From: Opitutaceae bacterium
GTDB taxonomy: Bacteria; Verrucomicrobiota; Verrucomicrobiia; Opitutales; Opitutaceae
DNA length: 64,000 nucleotides
Assembly: GCA_027490995.1 (NCBI GenBank)
Contig: JAIXWY010000011.1
Location: 1,178,001-1,242,000 of the forward strand
Reading direction: 5' to 3'
Shown here: positions 37,168 to 46,407 of the stretch, in pieces
How the letters are laid out: the number at the start of each line of letters is the position of its first letter
Numbering within the stretch: position 1 is the first letter of the stretch
Notes under the pieces: generated by a model
What the model saw: only the letters and a program-made list of their open reading frames with translations
The model's database searches: none
What the model was told of the DNA's origin: nothing
Program-made: the position numbers and the translations under genes

Positions 37168-38640
37168 TCAAGCGTCGGCACCGAGGCAGAGCCCCGCGGG
37201 AACCGGCGATGGCTTGGGCTCGAGACGACGCCATGACTCGGCGAACGCCGCCAAGTCGTCGCCGAAGAGCGGGGACACCTCGATGGGGAACGGCGGCTGG
37301 CCGTTCGCATCCACGGGCAGCTCGGCTCCGCAAGCGCGCAACCAGCTCGCGAAGAGCCGGAGCTGTGCGTCGCGGCAGGTCGCAGGAGAATCAGCGCCCT
37401 CCGCGTTCTTCACCGGGGCGAAATCACCGGCGCGATCGGTTTCCAGGACGAGCGGATGGGCGGCGAAGGGCAAGGCGTCGAAGACAAACAGCTCGAACTT
37501 GATGCCATTGGGGCGAGCCGGCTGGATCGACCTACCGTCGGCATCGATCGTCGGAATCTTCTTCTCCGCACGGTGGAACGGGAGAGCCATCCCATCCTCG
37601 CCGCGTGCGACGCGGCGCGCAAAATCGCGCGAAAACAGATGGATCGCGATCGATCCGGCAAGGAACCGTAGCTTCCCGGTCGCCGGATCAACTTCGCGCT
37701 GCCGCTCAAGGGGCAGGTCGGAGTACTCGATCACGCAGGTACGTCCGTGTCGGCGGCAGAACATTCCGACTTTCTCCTCCGGATGAGCCTTAGGCACCAT
37801 CTTGCTCGACATTTCCGATCCCGTGAGGAGGTGCCAGCCGATGAATGCGGGATCGATCGCCCGTACCAGTGGATTGTCGACCTGGAAATAGCTGATGATA
37901 TCGGCGCCTGCCGCCTGCATGCGATCAAACGCTCCGGCCCGCTCGAGCGCCCGCAGCGAACCTCCGTGTCCATCGGGGGAAAGCGCGAGCGAACCCGGCG
38001 TCTCAAGAAGAATGCGTCCGCTCGAATCCACCGCCGGCATCCGTCCCTGCCGCAGACAAAGTACCTGTTCAGGCTGGAGGCCGAACCAGCGATGCTGCGC
38101 GAAGAACGCTTCCGTGGCATCGTGGTTCTGATGGCTGGTGAGAATGAACCAGGGAATGCGTCGACCGTAACGCCGCTCTGCGGCCCGGAGCTTGTCGGCA
38201 AACACCGCGAACAGCGGCCGACGGCGCACGGGCGTGACGGGGTAAGTGCCCTTCGGGCCGTCGAAGCCGAGACGCGTACCCTGACCACCCGCGACCGTGA
38301 ATACGGCCACCCGTCCTGCGCGCAGCGCCTCCTCGCCGGCAGCCCTGGCTTGTATCCATTTTAATGAGTCGCCTCCATTGTCCGGAAGCGGGACATAGGG
38401 TGCGGGCGCCAGATCGCCAACCTCGACTGCCGCCGCCGTACCCAGCAGCGTTCGTTTCAGGCGATCCAACTCGGCTAGGTCCACCTCGGCCGCCTCGGCG
38501 AAGAGCCGCGAACGCTCGGCGGCGTCGAGGCGATCCAGGAAGGCAAAGACATGCCCCTGCCCGGCGCGGTGGAAGGCATCGATGAGCGACTGCACTCCGT
38601 AAGCAAAGGCTTTGCCCGACGGGCGGGGAAGCCCAAACAC
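37168..38640 (-). CDS. UDP-sugar pyrophosphorylase of the UDPGP / UAP1 family
   Basis: Eukaryotic-type nucleotidyltransferase using UTP with a hexose-1-phosphate or GlcNAc-1-phosphate; 490 residues. The nucleotide loop VAGGQGTRLGFDGPKGTYPV is diagnostic, and HQNHDATEAFF, GHGGSLRAL, YFQVDNPL and the SSKMVPK/EKVG motif follow, as in UAP1 proteins. GlcNAc versus glucose specificity cannot be settled by eye, though the SLRAL, FQVDNPL and EK-G blocks favour the UAP1 branch. It sits between ftsB and the phosphohexomutase gene. Confidence 0.88.
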   Translation of the reverse strand: MFGLPRPSGKAFAYGVQSLIDAFHRAGQGHVFAFLDRLDAAERSRLFAEAAEVDLAELDRLKRTLLGTAAAVEVGDLAPAPYVPLPDNGGDSLKWIQARAAGEEALRAGRVAVFTVAGGQGTRLGFDGPKGTYPVTPVRRRPLFAVFADKLRAAERRYGRRIPWFILTSHQNHDATEAFFAQHRWFGLQPEQVLCLRQGRMPAVDSSGRILLETPGSLALSPDGHGGSLRALERAGAFDRMQAAGADIISYFQVDNPLVRAIDPAFIGWHLLTGSEMSSKMVPKAHPEEKVGMFCRRHGRTCVIEYSDLPLERQREVDPATGKLRFLAGSIAIHLFSRDFARRVARGEDGMALPFHRAEKKIPTIDADGRSIQPARPNGIKFELFVFDALPFAAHPLVLETDRAGDFAPVKNAEGADSPATCRDAQLRLFASWLRACGAELPVDANGQPPFPIEVSPLFGDDLAAFAESWRRLEPKPSPVPAGLCLGADA

Positions 38641-38660
38641 CCGTCGGCGACGGGTCGCGC

Positions 38661-38948
38661 TCAGTCCTCGGTCGGGAAGCGGAAGACAGCCTCCTCGGGC
38701 TTGGCGTACATGAGCCGACGACGGATCACGCGCTCCACGTAGCCCGGATCCTCGCGCAAGCGCTGCAACGTGCGCTCTTGGTCAGCGAGCCGAGCCTGTA
38801 ACTCCGCGAGACGGACCCTCGTCCGGGCCTCTTGGAGCTTCAACTGCTCAAATTCGCGCCTCGTCTGAAAGAAGAAACCAGCCGCCGTCACCCCAATGCC
38901 GATAAAGAGCACGAGATAGAGGCCGATTATGATCTTACGGAGGTTCAA
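38661..38948 (-). CDS. ftsB: FtsB/DivIC-like septum formation initiator
   Basis: A 95-residue bitopic division protein. A short N-terminus, one membrane helix (IIIGLYLVLFIGIGVTAAGFFF), a coiled coil (about 33-65, LKLQEARTRVRLAELQARLADQERTLQRL) and the DPGYVERVIRRRLMYAKPEEAVFRFP tail are the family plan. The start codon is TTG at 38948, preceded at close spacing by GAGGGG. It is divergent from the ExeA-like gene. Confidence 0.85.
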   Translation of the reverse strand: MNLRKIIIGLYLVLFIGIGVTAAGFFFQTRREFEQLKLQEARTRVRLAELQARLADQERTLQRLREDPGYVERVIRRRLMYAKPEEAVFRFPTED

Positions 38949-39038
38949 GACGACCCCTCTTAGATACCAAACGGTCGCATCTGTAAATTCTGCGCTGCAG
39001 GAATTTTTGTCTTTTTCCCGTTAGACCCTCCCCGCCGA

Positions 39039-39854
39039 ATGTACCAGCGCTTCTATGGATTCGCCGAGATGCCCTTCAGCATCACCCCGGATCCCAAGTT
39101 CCTCTACCTCAGCCCGACGCACCTCGACGCTCTGGAGCACTTGAAGTTCGGCTTGGAGGAACGCAAGGGTTTCATCGTACTTGTGGGGGAAGTCGGCTGC
39201 GGCAAAACCACGCTCTGCCGACGGTTGCTCAACGAGCTCAACCCGAGGTACTGGGACACCGCGCTCATCCTGAACCCGAGGCTGTCCGAGACCGACATGC
39301 TTCGCGCCATTCTCCGCGAACTCGGCGACAGACGACCCGCGCGCACGCCTCACGAGCTGGTAAATCAAATCAATCGTCGGCTTCTTGCCCGCATCGATGC
39401 CGGCAAGGACATCGTCCTGATCATTGACGAGGCCCAGAATCTCTCATTCGAGGTCCTTGAACAAATCCGGCTCCTGTCGAATCTAGAAACTGACAATCAA
39501 AAGCTCCTGCAAATCATCCTCATGGGCCAGCCAGAGCTGAAGGAGATTCTGGGTCGCCAAGAGCTTCGCCAACTTCGCCAGCGGATCCTGATTCACTACG
39601 AACTCAAGCCGCTGTCGTTACGAGATCTGACCCATTATGTGCATCATCGCCTTTCACTGGCAGGAAGCCAAGGGCGGCCGTTTTTCACCCGCTGGGCTTT
39701 CTGGGAGTTGCATCGGCTCTCGGGGGGCATCCCCCGCGTGGTGAATGATCTCTGTGATAAGGCGCTCATGGCGGCTTACCTTCGCGACTCGGATGAGGTG
39801 GCGTGGAAGGATGTCCGCCGAGCCGCGCGCGATATGCGTCGCCTGCTGGAATAG
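39039..39854 (+). CDS. gspA: ExeA/GspA-like AAA ATPase
   Basis: A 271-residue AAA ATPase. The N-terminus YQRFYGFAEMPFSITPDPKFLYLS is the ExeA signature. Walker A GEVGCGKTT is at 50-58, Walker B IVLIIDEAQNL near 123-133, and LRQRILIHYELKPLS and GGIPRVVNDLCDKAL form sensor regions. ExeA works with ExeB/GspB to place the type II secretin through the peptidoglycan. It lacks the C-terminal membrane and peptidoglycan-binding domains of full ExeA. The GspB-like gene follows 105 nt downstream. Confidence 0.87.
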   Translation: MYQRFYGFAEMPFSITPDPKFLYLSPTHLDALEHLKFGLEERKGFIVLVGEVGCGKTTLCRRLLNELNPRYWDTALILNPRLSETDMLRAILRELGDRRPARTPHELVNQINRRLLARIDAGKDIVLIIDEAQNLSFEVLEQIRLLSNLETDNQKLLQIILMGQPELKEILGRQELRQLRQRILIHYELKPLSLRDLTHYVHHRLSLAGSQGRPFFTRWAFWELHRLSGGIPRVVNDLCDKALMAAYLRDSDEVAWKDVRRAARDMRRLLE

Positions 39855-39959
39855 ATGCGGGCCAGTCGCGAATCTTTCCCCGTATCCGATTTTCCCTCTT
39901 TGTTGTCATTGAAACGCTAAAACGAGCCGATTCACCCTGAATCAAACGATCCGCTGCGC

Positions 39960-40781
39960 ATGAGTCTGATCAATGAAGCCCTGAAAAAAGCCCAGAGACA
40001 GCGGACTCCGGACGCTTCCCTTAGTTCTAGCGCGGGCTCTCCCCCCTCCCCTGAAGGCACGCCACCGCCGCGGCGCGTTGTGAAACGCAGTCAGCCCATG
40101 CCCGCGCAGACGCTGGTGATCGTCGGTGCGGCGTGCCTGATGATCGTCGGTGTGGTCGCAGCCGGTTTCTGGTTTCTGATCGGTCCATCCGGTGAAGCGA
40201 CGAGGGATTCCGCCCCCATGGTGGTCGGTTCTGTGAAGCCCGCGCCTTCGGCAAACCCCACGCCCTCGGTCGCCGTAACCAACCCAGCCGGTGCGCAACC
40301 GGAGCCGACCCGCGCGCCTGGGACCACCGTGCCCGCCGGCGCGACGAGTCCCGCCGCAAACGCCGCGGTGACTCCGACCCCTGTCGGTGGCGTGGCCTCC
40401 TTCGTCTTTGACGTGAAGATGGCAGAGATCAAACCCGAGACCGCCATCGCGGGCGCTGAGACGGCGCCTCGCTCGCCATCCGATCCCGCTCCGGGAGAGG
40501 CGGCACAGGAGGGCAGCAGTGAGGGAGCTCTGCACATCGACGTTCCCGCCTCGGAGGCCGGTTTTGTGCCGCCCAATTCACGCTCCAGTGCGATCGTCGA
40601 TGCGCTCCGCGTCTCTGGTATCCGCGCGTCCGGCACCGACCCGAAGGTTCTCATGAACGAGCGGGTCTACCGGCTCAACGACGTCATCGATCACTCCATC
40701 GGGCTTCGGCTCAAAGAGATCAACGCGAACAACCTCGTCTTCATCGACGAGACCGGGGCGACCTACGTGCGGAACTTCTGA
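39960..40781 (+). CDS. gspB: GspB-like secretion assembly protein
   Basis: A 273-residue bitopic protein. Residues 1-15 (SLINEALKKAQRQR) form the N-terminal motif common to GspB proteins, a membrane helix lies at ~50-74, and a Pro/Ala/Thr-rich linker (80-140) leads to a C-terminal domain (205-273). That domain contains VLMNERVYRLNDVI and LRLKEINANNLVFIDETGATYVRNF, like the homology region of GspB/GspC. It likely partners with the ATPase upstream. A strong hairpin terminator follows. Confidence 0.8.
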   Translation: MSLINEALKKAQRQRTPDASLSSSAGSPPSPEGTPPPRRVVKRSQPMPAQTLVIVGAACLMIVGVVAAGFWFLIGPSGEATRDSAPMVVGSVKPAPSANPTPSVAVTNPAGAQPEPTRAPGTTVPAGATSPAANAAVTPTPVGGVASFVFDVKMAEIKPETAIAGAETAPRSPSDPAPGEAAQEGSSEGALHIDVPASEAGFVPPNSRSSAIVDALRVSGIRASGTDPKVLMNERVYRLNDVIDHSIGLRLKEINANNLVFIDETGATYVRNF

Positions 40782-40822
40782 GGCACGGCTCGCGAGCCCA
40801 AGACCAACCTCACTTCAACGAA

Positions 40823-40858
40823 AAACCCCCGGTGACCTCACGGTCCCGGGGGTTTGTT
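40823..40858 (+). terminator. Rho-independent terminator after gspB
   Basis: The arms AACCCCCGG(T)GACC and GGTCCCGGGGGTT pair around a TCAC loop with one bulged T, and TTTGTTGT follows. The A-run before the stem makes it potentially bidirectional, serving the convergent tRNA-Arg transcript as well. Confidence 0.75.
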
Positions 40859-40867
40859 GTCTGAAAG

Positions 40868-40944
40868 TGGCGCAGCCGTAGGGAGTCGAACCCCAAACCT
40901 TCTGATCCGTAGTCAGATGCTCTATCCAATTGAGCTACGGCTGC
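40868..40944 (-). tRNA. tRNA-Arg (anticodon ACG)
   Basis: The minus strand gives an acceptor stem GCAGCCG paired with CGGCTGC, a D arm with GCTCAATTGGATAGAGC, anticodon stem TCTGA/TCAGA with loop CTACGGA (anticodon ACG), T arm GGGGTTCGACTCCCT and an encoded CCA. It reads CGU and, after inosine formation, CGC and CGA codons. Confidence 0.95.
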
Positions 40945-41040
40945 GTGACGGAAGGAAGAAAAAGGAAGGAGCGACGCCGAAGTGCAAGCGCATTTTTCGC
41001 CGCTCGACTCACGAAAACGTGCCCCCCGCCCTTCGCCAGA

Positions 41041-41826
41041 TCACGGCAACCCCTCGACGCGTTGACCGGCCGTCAGTTCGGTGATCCCACTCGCGCGATA
41101 CACCCGGCCGAAACCAACGGCGAACGTCACCCGGCCGTCGTGCAGGCGAGCGATCGAGGCATCACCCAAGGCAAACACCGTTTCCGACGGGTTGAAGCGC
41201 AGATATCCCTGGATCTTGCCCACCCTCGCCGCAAAATCCGCCGCGACGGGCAAGGGGTGATGCGGATTGATCACGGCGGGAAAGATCGCGAGCGCATCGC
41301 GCGTCGGGATGTCCGCTACCGGAAAATCGTTGGTCGTGCCGATGCGCTGTCCGGCGACATTCGCCCCGGCACTCGATCCGGCGTAAGGAACTCCGGCCCG
41401 CACCCGCTCGCGAATCACTTCCCACTGGCCGGTACGGTAGAGGTCGCGCAGGAGCACGAAGGTCTCGCCTCCGCCCACGAAGATTCCATCCGCCTCTCGC
41501 AAGCGACGCAGCGACTCCGCGTCGTCCAGATGGTGCAGCGACTCCGCCTTGATTCCCGCCAAGTGCGCGAAGGCACGCTGCAACCGCGCTTCCGTGCGAT
41601 CGCGATCCGAAGGGTGTGAGGCGTGCAGGACCAACACCACGGTCCGGCAGGCCTTGAAGTGCTCCCGCATTACCGGGAGCGTGGCTTCCGCAAACTGGTC
41701 ACCGTTCATCATGCTGCCGCCGACGACGAGGACGGATGGCGACGAGGCAGAACAGACGGCGCTCACCCAGAGCGAGGCGACGAAACCAAGGATCCGCCGC
41801 CAGCCAAGAAATCGAATGGGCTTCAT
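41041..41826 (-). CDS. Exported S51-family peptidase (peptidase E / cyanophycinase-like)
   Basis: A 261-residue serine peptidase. Residues 1-27 look like a signal peptide (ILGFVASLWVSAVCSA), placing it in the periplasm, whereas characterised peptidase E enzymes are cytoplasmic. FVGGGETFVLLRDLY and VPYAGSSAGANVAG (nucleophile Ser in SSAG) are the S51 signatures, and PVINPHHPLPV contains His residues at the expected place. Peptidase E removes Asp-X dipeptides and cyanophycinase cleaves beta-Asp-Arg polymers; size and the GGGETF box favour the dipeptidase. Next upstream on the strand is an M28 peptidase gene, 3 nt away. Confidence 0.82.
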   Translation of the reverse strand: MKPIRFLGWRRILGFVASLWVSAVCSASSPSVLVVGGSMMNGDQFAEATLPVMREHFKACRTVVLVLHASHPSDRDRTEARLQRAFAHLAGIKAESLHHLDDAESLRRLREADGIFVGGGETFVLLRDLYRTGQWEVIRERVRAGVPYAGSSAGANVAGQRIGTTNDFPVADIPTRDALAIFPAVINPHHPLPVAADFAARVGKIQGYLRFNPSETVFALGDASIARLHDGRVTFAVGFGRVYRASGITELTAGQRVEGLP

Positions 41827-41829
41827 GGC

Positions 41830-43305
41830 TTAGCGACTACGGAAGGGCCAGTAACCGATCGCCTGCATGCGGCGCTCGAGCCCAAAACGCGTGAACAGCA
41901 TCTCGGTCTCCGACGGGGGGCGCCGCCACGCGCTCAGCGAGGTATCCGCCGTGAGCGCGAGCAGCAGATCGGCGATCACGCTCGTCGAGTTCACCACGAT
42001 CTGCTCCGGCAGCTTGTCGATCGTGTCCGCCACGTCGTGGTAGTAGCGGACGGACTCGCGGGGAATGGGCGCATTGAACGTGATCGCCCGGACGCCGGCG
42101 AGTTGGTAAGGAGTGTGATCGCTGCCGAACCAGTTGATGTTCTGCACCCCCGTGGGCAGGCGCTTGGCACCACGGAGGTCGTTCCAGCGCTCCAAGAAGG
42201 GCACCAGCGTGTCGTCACCGAGGGCATTCACCGCGATCGGCACGCCGACCATGTCGAGATTGATCATCGCAACGATCGGCTCGTCTCCCAGCCGAGCAGC
42301 CTGATGTCGCGATCCCCACAAGCCCTGCTCCTCGCCGTTGAACCAGACGAGCTCAACGGTTCGCGCCAACTCACGGCCTCGCAGGAAATCGGCGAGAGCG
42401 AAGAGCTGCGCGATCCCGAGCCCGTTATCCAGCGCACCCTGCCCCAAATCCCAACTGTCGACATGCGCTCCGACCACGATGCGATCAGACGATCGACCGG
42501 GAAAGCGCAGGACCACGTTGGCAGTCTCCACCTCAAGGCACCGCGAGCGCGTCTCCACCCGCAGCCGCACCGGAACCTCTCGCTCACGCAGGCGGCGCAG
42601 CCAATTTCCTTCCTCCTGCGTGATCGAGTAAACCGGAAGCGGAAGCGGCGCTCCCACGAAGCTCCCGGTCCGCGCCAACAATTGTCCGCCACCCTCGCGG
42701 TTGATAAACAAGATCGCCCCGAGGCGCCGCTGGGCCGCAATGCGGACGAACTCTGCGGTCTGCAGCGGCGTACCTGGATTGATTAATCCCACCTTTCCGG
42801 CCACGTCGTCCGCCGGGTAGTCCGTCGCGCGCCCGTCGCGCAGGTCAACGAGTTCCGCCTCGAAGGGCGCATGGGGCTGGGTGTAACCAAGCGCCGCGAC
42901 GCGTAAGCGCCGGCCCAAGGGGCTGAGCAGGTCAACCCGGTCGTCGCGACGTTCCCAGCCGGGCATGCGGAACGGCTCCCGCTCTGGTTCTAGTCCCAGA
43001 GCACGAAGTTCCGCCATCAGGAGCTCAATCGCCCGACGATCCGCCGGCGATCCGGTCAGGCGTCCCCCGGCATCATCGCACAGTCGGGTCAGCATGGCAT
43101 GGGCCCGCGACGCAGACTCCGCCGCCGACGCCACGGGGGCAACGACGGCACCAGGCGAGACCGCGACGGCACTGGGCGCAGCGGCCGGGGTAGACGTCTG
43201 TCCCATCAGGGCCACACTCCCCCAAACACCCATCAGTAGAGGAGTGATCGCGAGGCGAGACCACGGTGACAACGACACGCGGGCGGGACGCAGGGAACAG
43301 CGCAT
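41830..43305 (-). CDS. Exported M28 metallopeptidase with PA domain
   Basis: A 491-residue secreted zinc peptidase. A signal peptide occupies about residues 17-36, then an Ala/Pro/Val-rich stretch. The PA-like insert (roughly 150-240) contains VAGKVGLINPGT and LGAILFINREGGG. Zinc and catalytic blocks are GAHVDSWDLGQGALDNGLG (His and bridging Asp), WFNGEEQGLWGS (Glu pair), INLDMVG (Asp) and the late His in YYHDVADTIDKL. This is the M28 aminopeptidase/carboxypeptidase plan. It is followed after 3 nt by the S51 peptidase, a likely cotranscribed peptide-degrading pair. Confidence 0.88.
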   Translation of the reverse strand: MRCSLRPARVSLSPWSRLAITPLLMGVWGSVALMGQTSTPAAAPSAVAVSPGAVVAPVASAAESASRAHAMLTRLCDDAGGRLTGSPADRRAIELLMAELRALGLEPEREPFRMPGWERRDDRVDLLSPLGRRLRVAALGYTQPHAPFEAELVDLRDGRATDYPADDVAGKVGLINPGTPLQTAEFVRIAAQRRLGAILFINREGGGQLLARTGSFVGAPLPLPVYSITQEEGNWLRRLREREVPVRLRVETRSRCLEVETANVVLRFPGRSSDRIVVGAHVDSWDLGQGALDNGLGIAQLFALADFLRGRELARTVELVWFNGEEQGLWGSRHQAARLGDEPIVAMINLDMVGVPIAVNALGDDTLVPFLERWNDLRGAKRLPTGVQNINWFGSDHTPYQLAGVRAITFNAPIPRESVRYYHDVADTIDKLPEQIVVNSTSVIADLLLALTADTSLSAWRRPPSETEMLFTRFGLERRMQAIGYWPFRSR

Positions 43306-43345
43306 GGTGAAGGGAAAAACCTGGGGTACCGCGACGCGCGAGGCG

Positions 43346-45259
43346 TCAAGGGTTCTTGATCCGATCTGTGATGGTGAGGGTGTTGAAGTCGAGCACGCGC
43401 TCCAAACGACCGTGGGTCAGAGTGAGCTTCTGCGAGCCTCGCTCGGCGTTGAGGTAGGGACCCTCGAACAACTTCCACGCGGAATAGTCGACCGGCCGCC
43501 CATTTACCACCGGGACGCGCCCATAGGTGAATTCCAGCTTGCGACCGCGCAGCGACGTGAAGCTCACCGTCGGCACAGGTTCCAGCGAGAAGGTCAGCGG
43601 CAAGGCACGGATCGCCGCTTGGAACGCCAAGAAGGAAGGGAACTCCGAGGCGCTGGCCGCTTGGACAATGGTTCCGTTCTTCAAATGCGGACTGTAGAGA
43701 CGCCGATCCCCGGCGTCTTGCTTCGTGCCCGTCCACGACGAGCGGTAGACAAACGATCGCTGAAGTTCGTAGGGCGCGAGCGGTCGGTACGCGAGGAACG
43801 CGTTGCCGCCCCGCGCGAAAATCCAACCGGACGCATCCTCAGTAAGATCAACGAGATCTTTGGAGAAGAAGCCGTTGATGTGAGGGAATCGGGTGCCCGG
43901 CGCGATGTTGTAGAGCGCGATGATGGTGTCTTGGTCTTGGAGGACCTGCTCGTAGCGCGAAGCGCCGAGAAACTTGTCAGGCGAATCATAGGACGCCTTA
44001 CCCTCCGTTGTGACGGAACGCATCATCTGCTCCGGAAATTCTGCGAAGTACATCTGCAGGTCGTCCATGGAGGAGACCGGATGCATGGAGAAGATCGTGT
44101 TGTGGACCCCGCGCGGATCCGGAACCGCCCACGTCACATCCCAGACGTGAGCCTGGATCGGATCGCTGATTCCACCTTGATAGGAGCCGACCGCATAGTC
44201 CCGGCGCGAGTAGTTGAGCTTGTAGATCGGCGCCATCTCGACGTCGCTGCCGCGCCAGCGGCGGCGGGAGCGCTTGAGATCCCGCTGGGTGAAATCTCCG
44301 CTGCGGTCGACGCCAATGCGGTAGATCACCTCCGGTAGCTCGTAGTGCCGCGCCACCGCGGCGAAGTACACGCCGAAGCCACCGTAGGCCGCCGGGGGCG
44401 GGGTGTTCCCGAGCAGCAGCCAGCTGAAAAAGGAGGAGAGCGAATTCCACCGCTCGATCACCGACGTGTCGTCCGTGCGCGCATTGGCGCCGTGCAACAT
44501 GCCATCGAGGGAATTCGCAAACTGGTCAGCGAAAATCCAATCCAGCATCATCCGTGCGCGCTGGCGCATGGCCGGATCCTCCGCCCACGCCGCGAGGTAC
44601 GTCAGCGGAATCGCATACTCACCGATGTAGTGCGAGCAGGTGAACTCTCCCTGACCGACCGTCGTCGCCAGCCGCATCCAGTGGATCAGGTAATCACGGG
44701 CCTCGGCGAGGTTCTCTTCGGAGCTTTTGCCCGTGTACCAAGACGAGGCCGGCTCGTTGGGATAGAGCTGCGCCATCAGGTAAAGCGATGCGTAGTACAT
44801 CGCCCAGTGATTCTCCGTGTCACCACGGAGCTGCATGACGGAGGACCAGGCCCGCCGGATCGCGGCCCGCGCTTCAGGCGAGAGACGGTCGCGGCCGAGG
44901 TAAGCGACACCCGCCGCCGGGAACATCCAGAAGGGACTGTTGCCCGGTGTCTTCATCAGCTCGATGACGCTGCGGGAGCACCGCTCCAAGTCCCGACCCA
45001 GGGCAAGGCGGGCCGATACGCCCACGAGGTCTCCGATCAGGGGGTCGCTCGGCTTCACGAGGCCGGTGTACCATTCCAACACTTCCTCGATGCGCGCCTC
45101 ATAGGCCACGCGACGCTCCTCTGCACTGGAAACCGGCAGGGTCGATGGCATCGGTCCCACGTGCGAGGGCTGCGCCCGGAGGCCGGTGAAGCCACAGAGG
45201 AGCAGCCCGAGGGCAAACCCTCCGACACGGGAGCAAAAACGGCGAGAAAACAGCGTCAT
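43346..45259 (-). CDS. Uncharacterised large secreted protein, paralogue of the gene at 52609-54555
   Basis: A 637-residue protein with a signal peptide (RVGGFALGLLLCGFTGLRA). The first half is helix-rich with the block RGDTENHWAMYYASLYLMAQ, SSEENLAEARDYLIHWM and GEFTCSHYIGEYAIPL. The second half is beta-rich (YDSPDKFLGASRYEQVLQDQDTIIALYNI, DASGWIFARGGNAFLAYRP, FQAAIRALPL, NGRPVDYSAW). An alpha-toroid plus beta-sandwich layout like that would suit a polysaccharide lyase or heparinase-fold enzyme, but I recognise no catalytic signature. It follows a BNR-repeat gene by 8 nt. The start at 45259 gives the signal peptide. Confidence 0.75.
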   Translation of the reverse strand: MTLFSRRFCSRVGGFALGLLLCGFTGLRAQPSHVGPMPSTLPVSSAEERRVAYEARIEEVLEWYTGLVKPSDPLIGDLVGVSARLALGRDLERCSRSVIELMKTPGNSPFWMFPAAGVAYLGRDRLSPEARAAIRRAWSSVMQLRGDTENHWAMYYASLYLMAQLYPNEPASSWYTGKSSEENLAEARDYLIHWMRLATTVGQGEFTCSHYIGEYAIPLTYLAAWAEDPAMRQRARMMLDWIFADQFANSLDGMLHGANARTDDTSVIERWNSLSSFFSWLLLGNTPPPAAYGGFGVYFAAVARHYELPEVIYRIGVDRSGDFTQRDLKRSRRRWRGSDVEMAPIYKLNYSRRDYAVGSYQGGISDPIQAHVWDVTWAVPDPRGVHNTIFSMHPVSSMDDLQMYFAEFPEQMMRSVTTEGKASYDSPDKFLGASRYEQVLQDQDTIIALYNIAPGTRFPHINGFFSKDLVDLTEDASGWIFARGGNAFLAYRPLAPYELQRSFVYRSSWTGTKQDAGDRRLYSPHLKNGTIVQAASASEFPSFLAFQAAIRALPLTFSLEPVPTVSFTSLRGRKLEFTYGRVPVVNGRPVDYSAWKLFEGPYLNAERGSQKLTLTHGRLERVLDFNTLTITDRIKNP

Positions 45260-45267
45260 CGGCGCGC

Positions 45268-46353
45268 TCAGGGCTGAGGTTTCTTCACAAACAGAAATTG
45301 ACTCACGGTGGAGCCCTTCAGGCCGGTCTCGGTCCACGTGCGACCGAAATCCTCGGAGCGGTAGACGTCTTCACTCCGCACGCTCACGTACAGGGCGTCC
45401 GTGTCCGGATCGATGGCGACCCGCATCACGCGCCCATCGGCCGGTAGGCCCGTATTGCGCGGTATCCACGTCCGGCCGCCATCCTCGGAAACCACGATGC
45501 CTTGGTTCCAGCTCGACAGCGCGACCCAGTCCCGCTGCCGCGTGCCGAAATCCACATTGTACCAAGCACCGTCTTCAGCCAAATCGGTGATGCGCGACCA
45601 AGTCACTCCGGAGTCTCGCGACACGTGGACCCCGTCCCGCTGCGTCGAGGCGATCCACCACGCTGGATTAGTCGGTGACTGCCGGACATCGTAGACCGTG
45701 GCGCGCGTAGGCAGCACCCGCCGCCAGCGGGTACCGCTGTTCTCCGTCAGAAACACGCCTGCCTCACATCCGATCAGCAGACGCCCCGCCCGCGTACGGT
45801 CGATCTCGATCGCCTGCGTGTATTTGCCTCGGTCGGGCAAACCCCGCTCGCGTCGCGACCACGTCCAACCACGATCCGTCGAGACCGCAAAGCCGTCCGG
45901 CAAGGCAAGGTACACGGTGTCCGGCGCATTGGGGTCGACCGCGATGTCCTTGGGCTCCGTCATATCCCAACTCGTGGCGATCCGGAAGCGCTCCCCGCCG
46001 TTGCGGCTGAAGAGCGCCCCGTTGAGCATCGCGAGGTAAATCATCTGATGATCGCGCGGATCAAGGGACGCCGCGCTCAGGTGCAGAAGGTTCGGCCCAA
46101 AGTGCTCGAAGCTGCCATCCGCGACGCGTCGGTAAAGGCCGCTGAGGGTGACCATCTTCGACCCAATCACGTAGCTGCGATTGATGCTCGCGCAGAGTAT
46201 CAGCTCATGGGCGGGGGCCGCGACCGCGGCGGCCGTAGGCTCGGCGACCGCTCCGGTGGGGGCGGACGCCGCAGCCAGGGTGGAAAGCGCGGCTAGGCCA
46301 CACAGCACGACCGCCGCGAGCGGCGGTAACCAACCCAAGGCGATGCGGCTCAC
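45268..46353 (-). CDS. Secreted BNR-repeat beta-propeller protein
   Basis: A 361-residue protein whose N-terminus has a hydrophobic signal (WLPPLAAVVLCGLAALSTLAAA). The rest is repeats of the BNR/Asp-box kind: FAVSTDRGWTWSRRERGL, FLTENSGTRWRRV, HVSRDSGVTWSRI, VVSEDGGRTWIPRNTGL, YRSEDFGRTWTETGL, at least five. This predicts a sialidase/VPS10-like propeller. No catalytic triad of a sialidase is apparent. The GTG at 46353 is the likely start, since no ATG precedes the signal in a sensible place. Homologous to the protein at 51581-52612. Confidence 0.78.
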   Translation of the reverse strand: MSRIALGWLPPLAAVVLCGLAALSTLAAASAPTGAVAEPTAAAVAAPAHELILCASINRSYVIGSKMVTLSGLYRRVADGSFEHFGPNLLHLSAASLDPRDHQMIYLAMLNGALFSRNGGERFRIATSWDMTEPKDIAVDPNAPDTVYLALPDGFAVSTDRGWTWSRRERGLPDRGKYTQAIEIDRTRAGRLLIGCEAGVFLTENSGTRWRRVLPTRATVYDVRQSPTNPAWWIASTQRDGVHVSRDSGVTWSRITDLAEDGAWYNVDFGTRQRDWVALSSWNQGIVVSEDGGRTWIPRNTGLPADGRVMRVAIDPDTDALYVSVRSEDVYRSEDFGRTWTETGLKGSTVSQFLFVKKPQP

Positions 46354-46407
46354 CTTCTGGCGTTGCTCCGCGGGTCGCAAACCGACAACACCCTTGGGCA
46401 CTCCACC

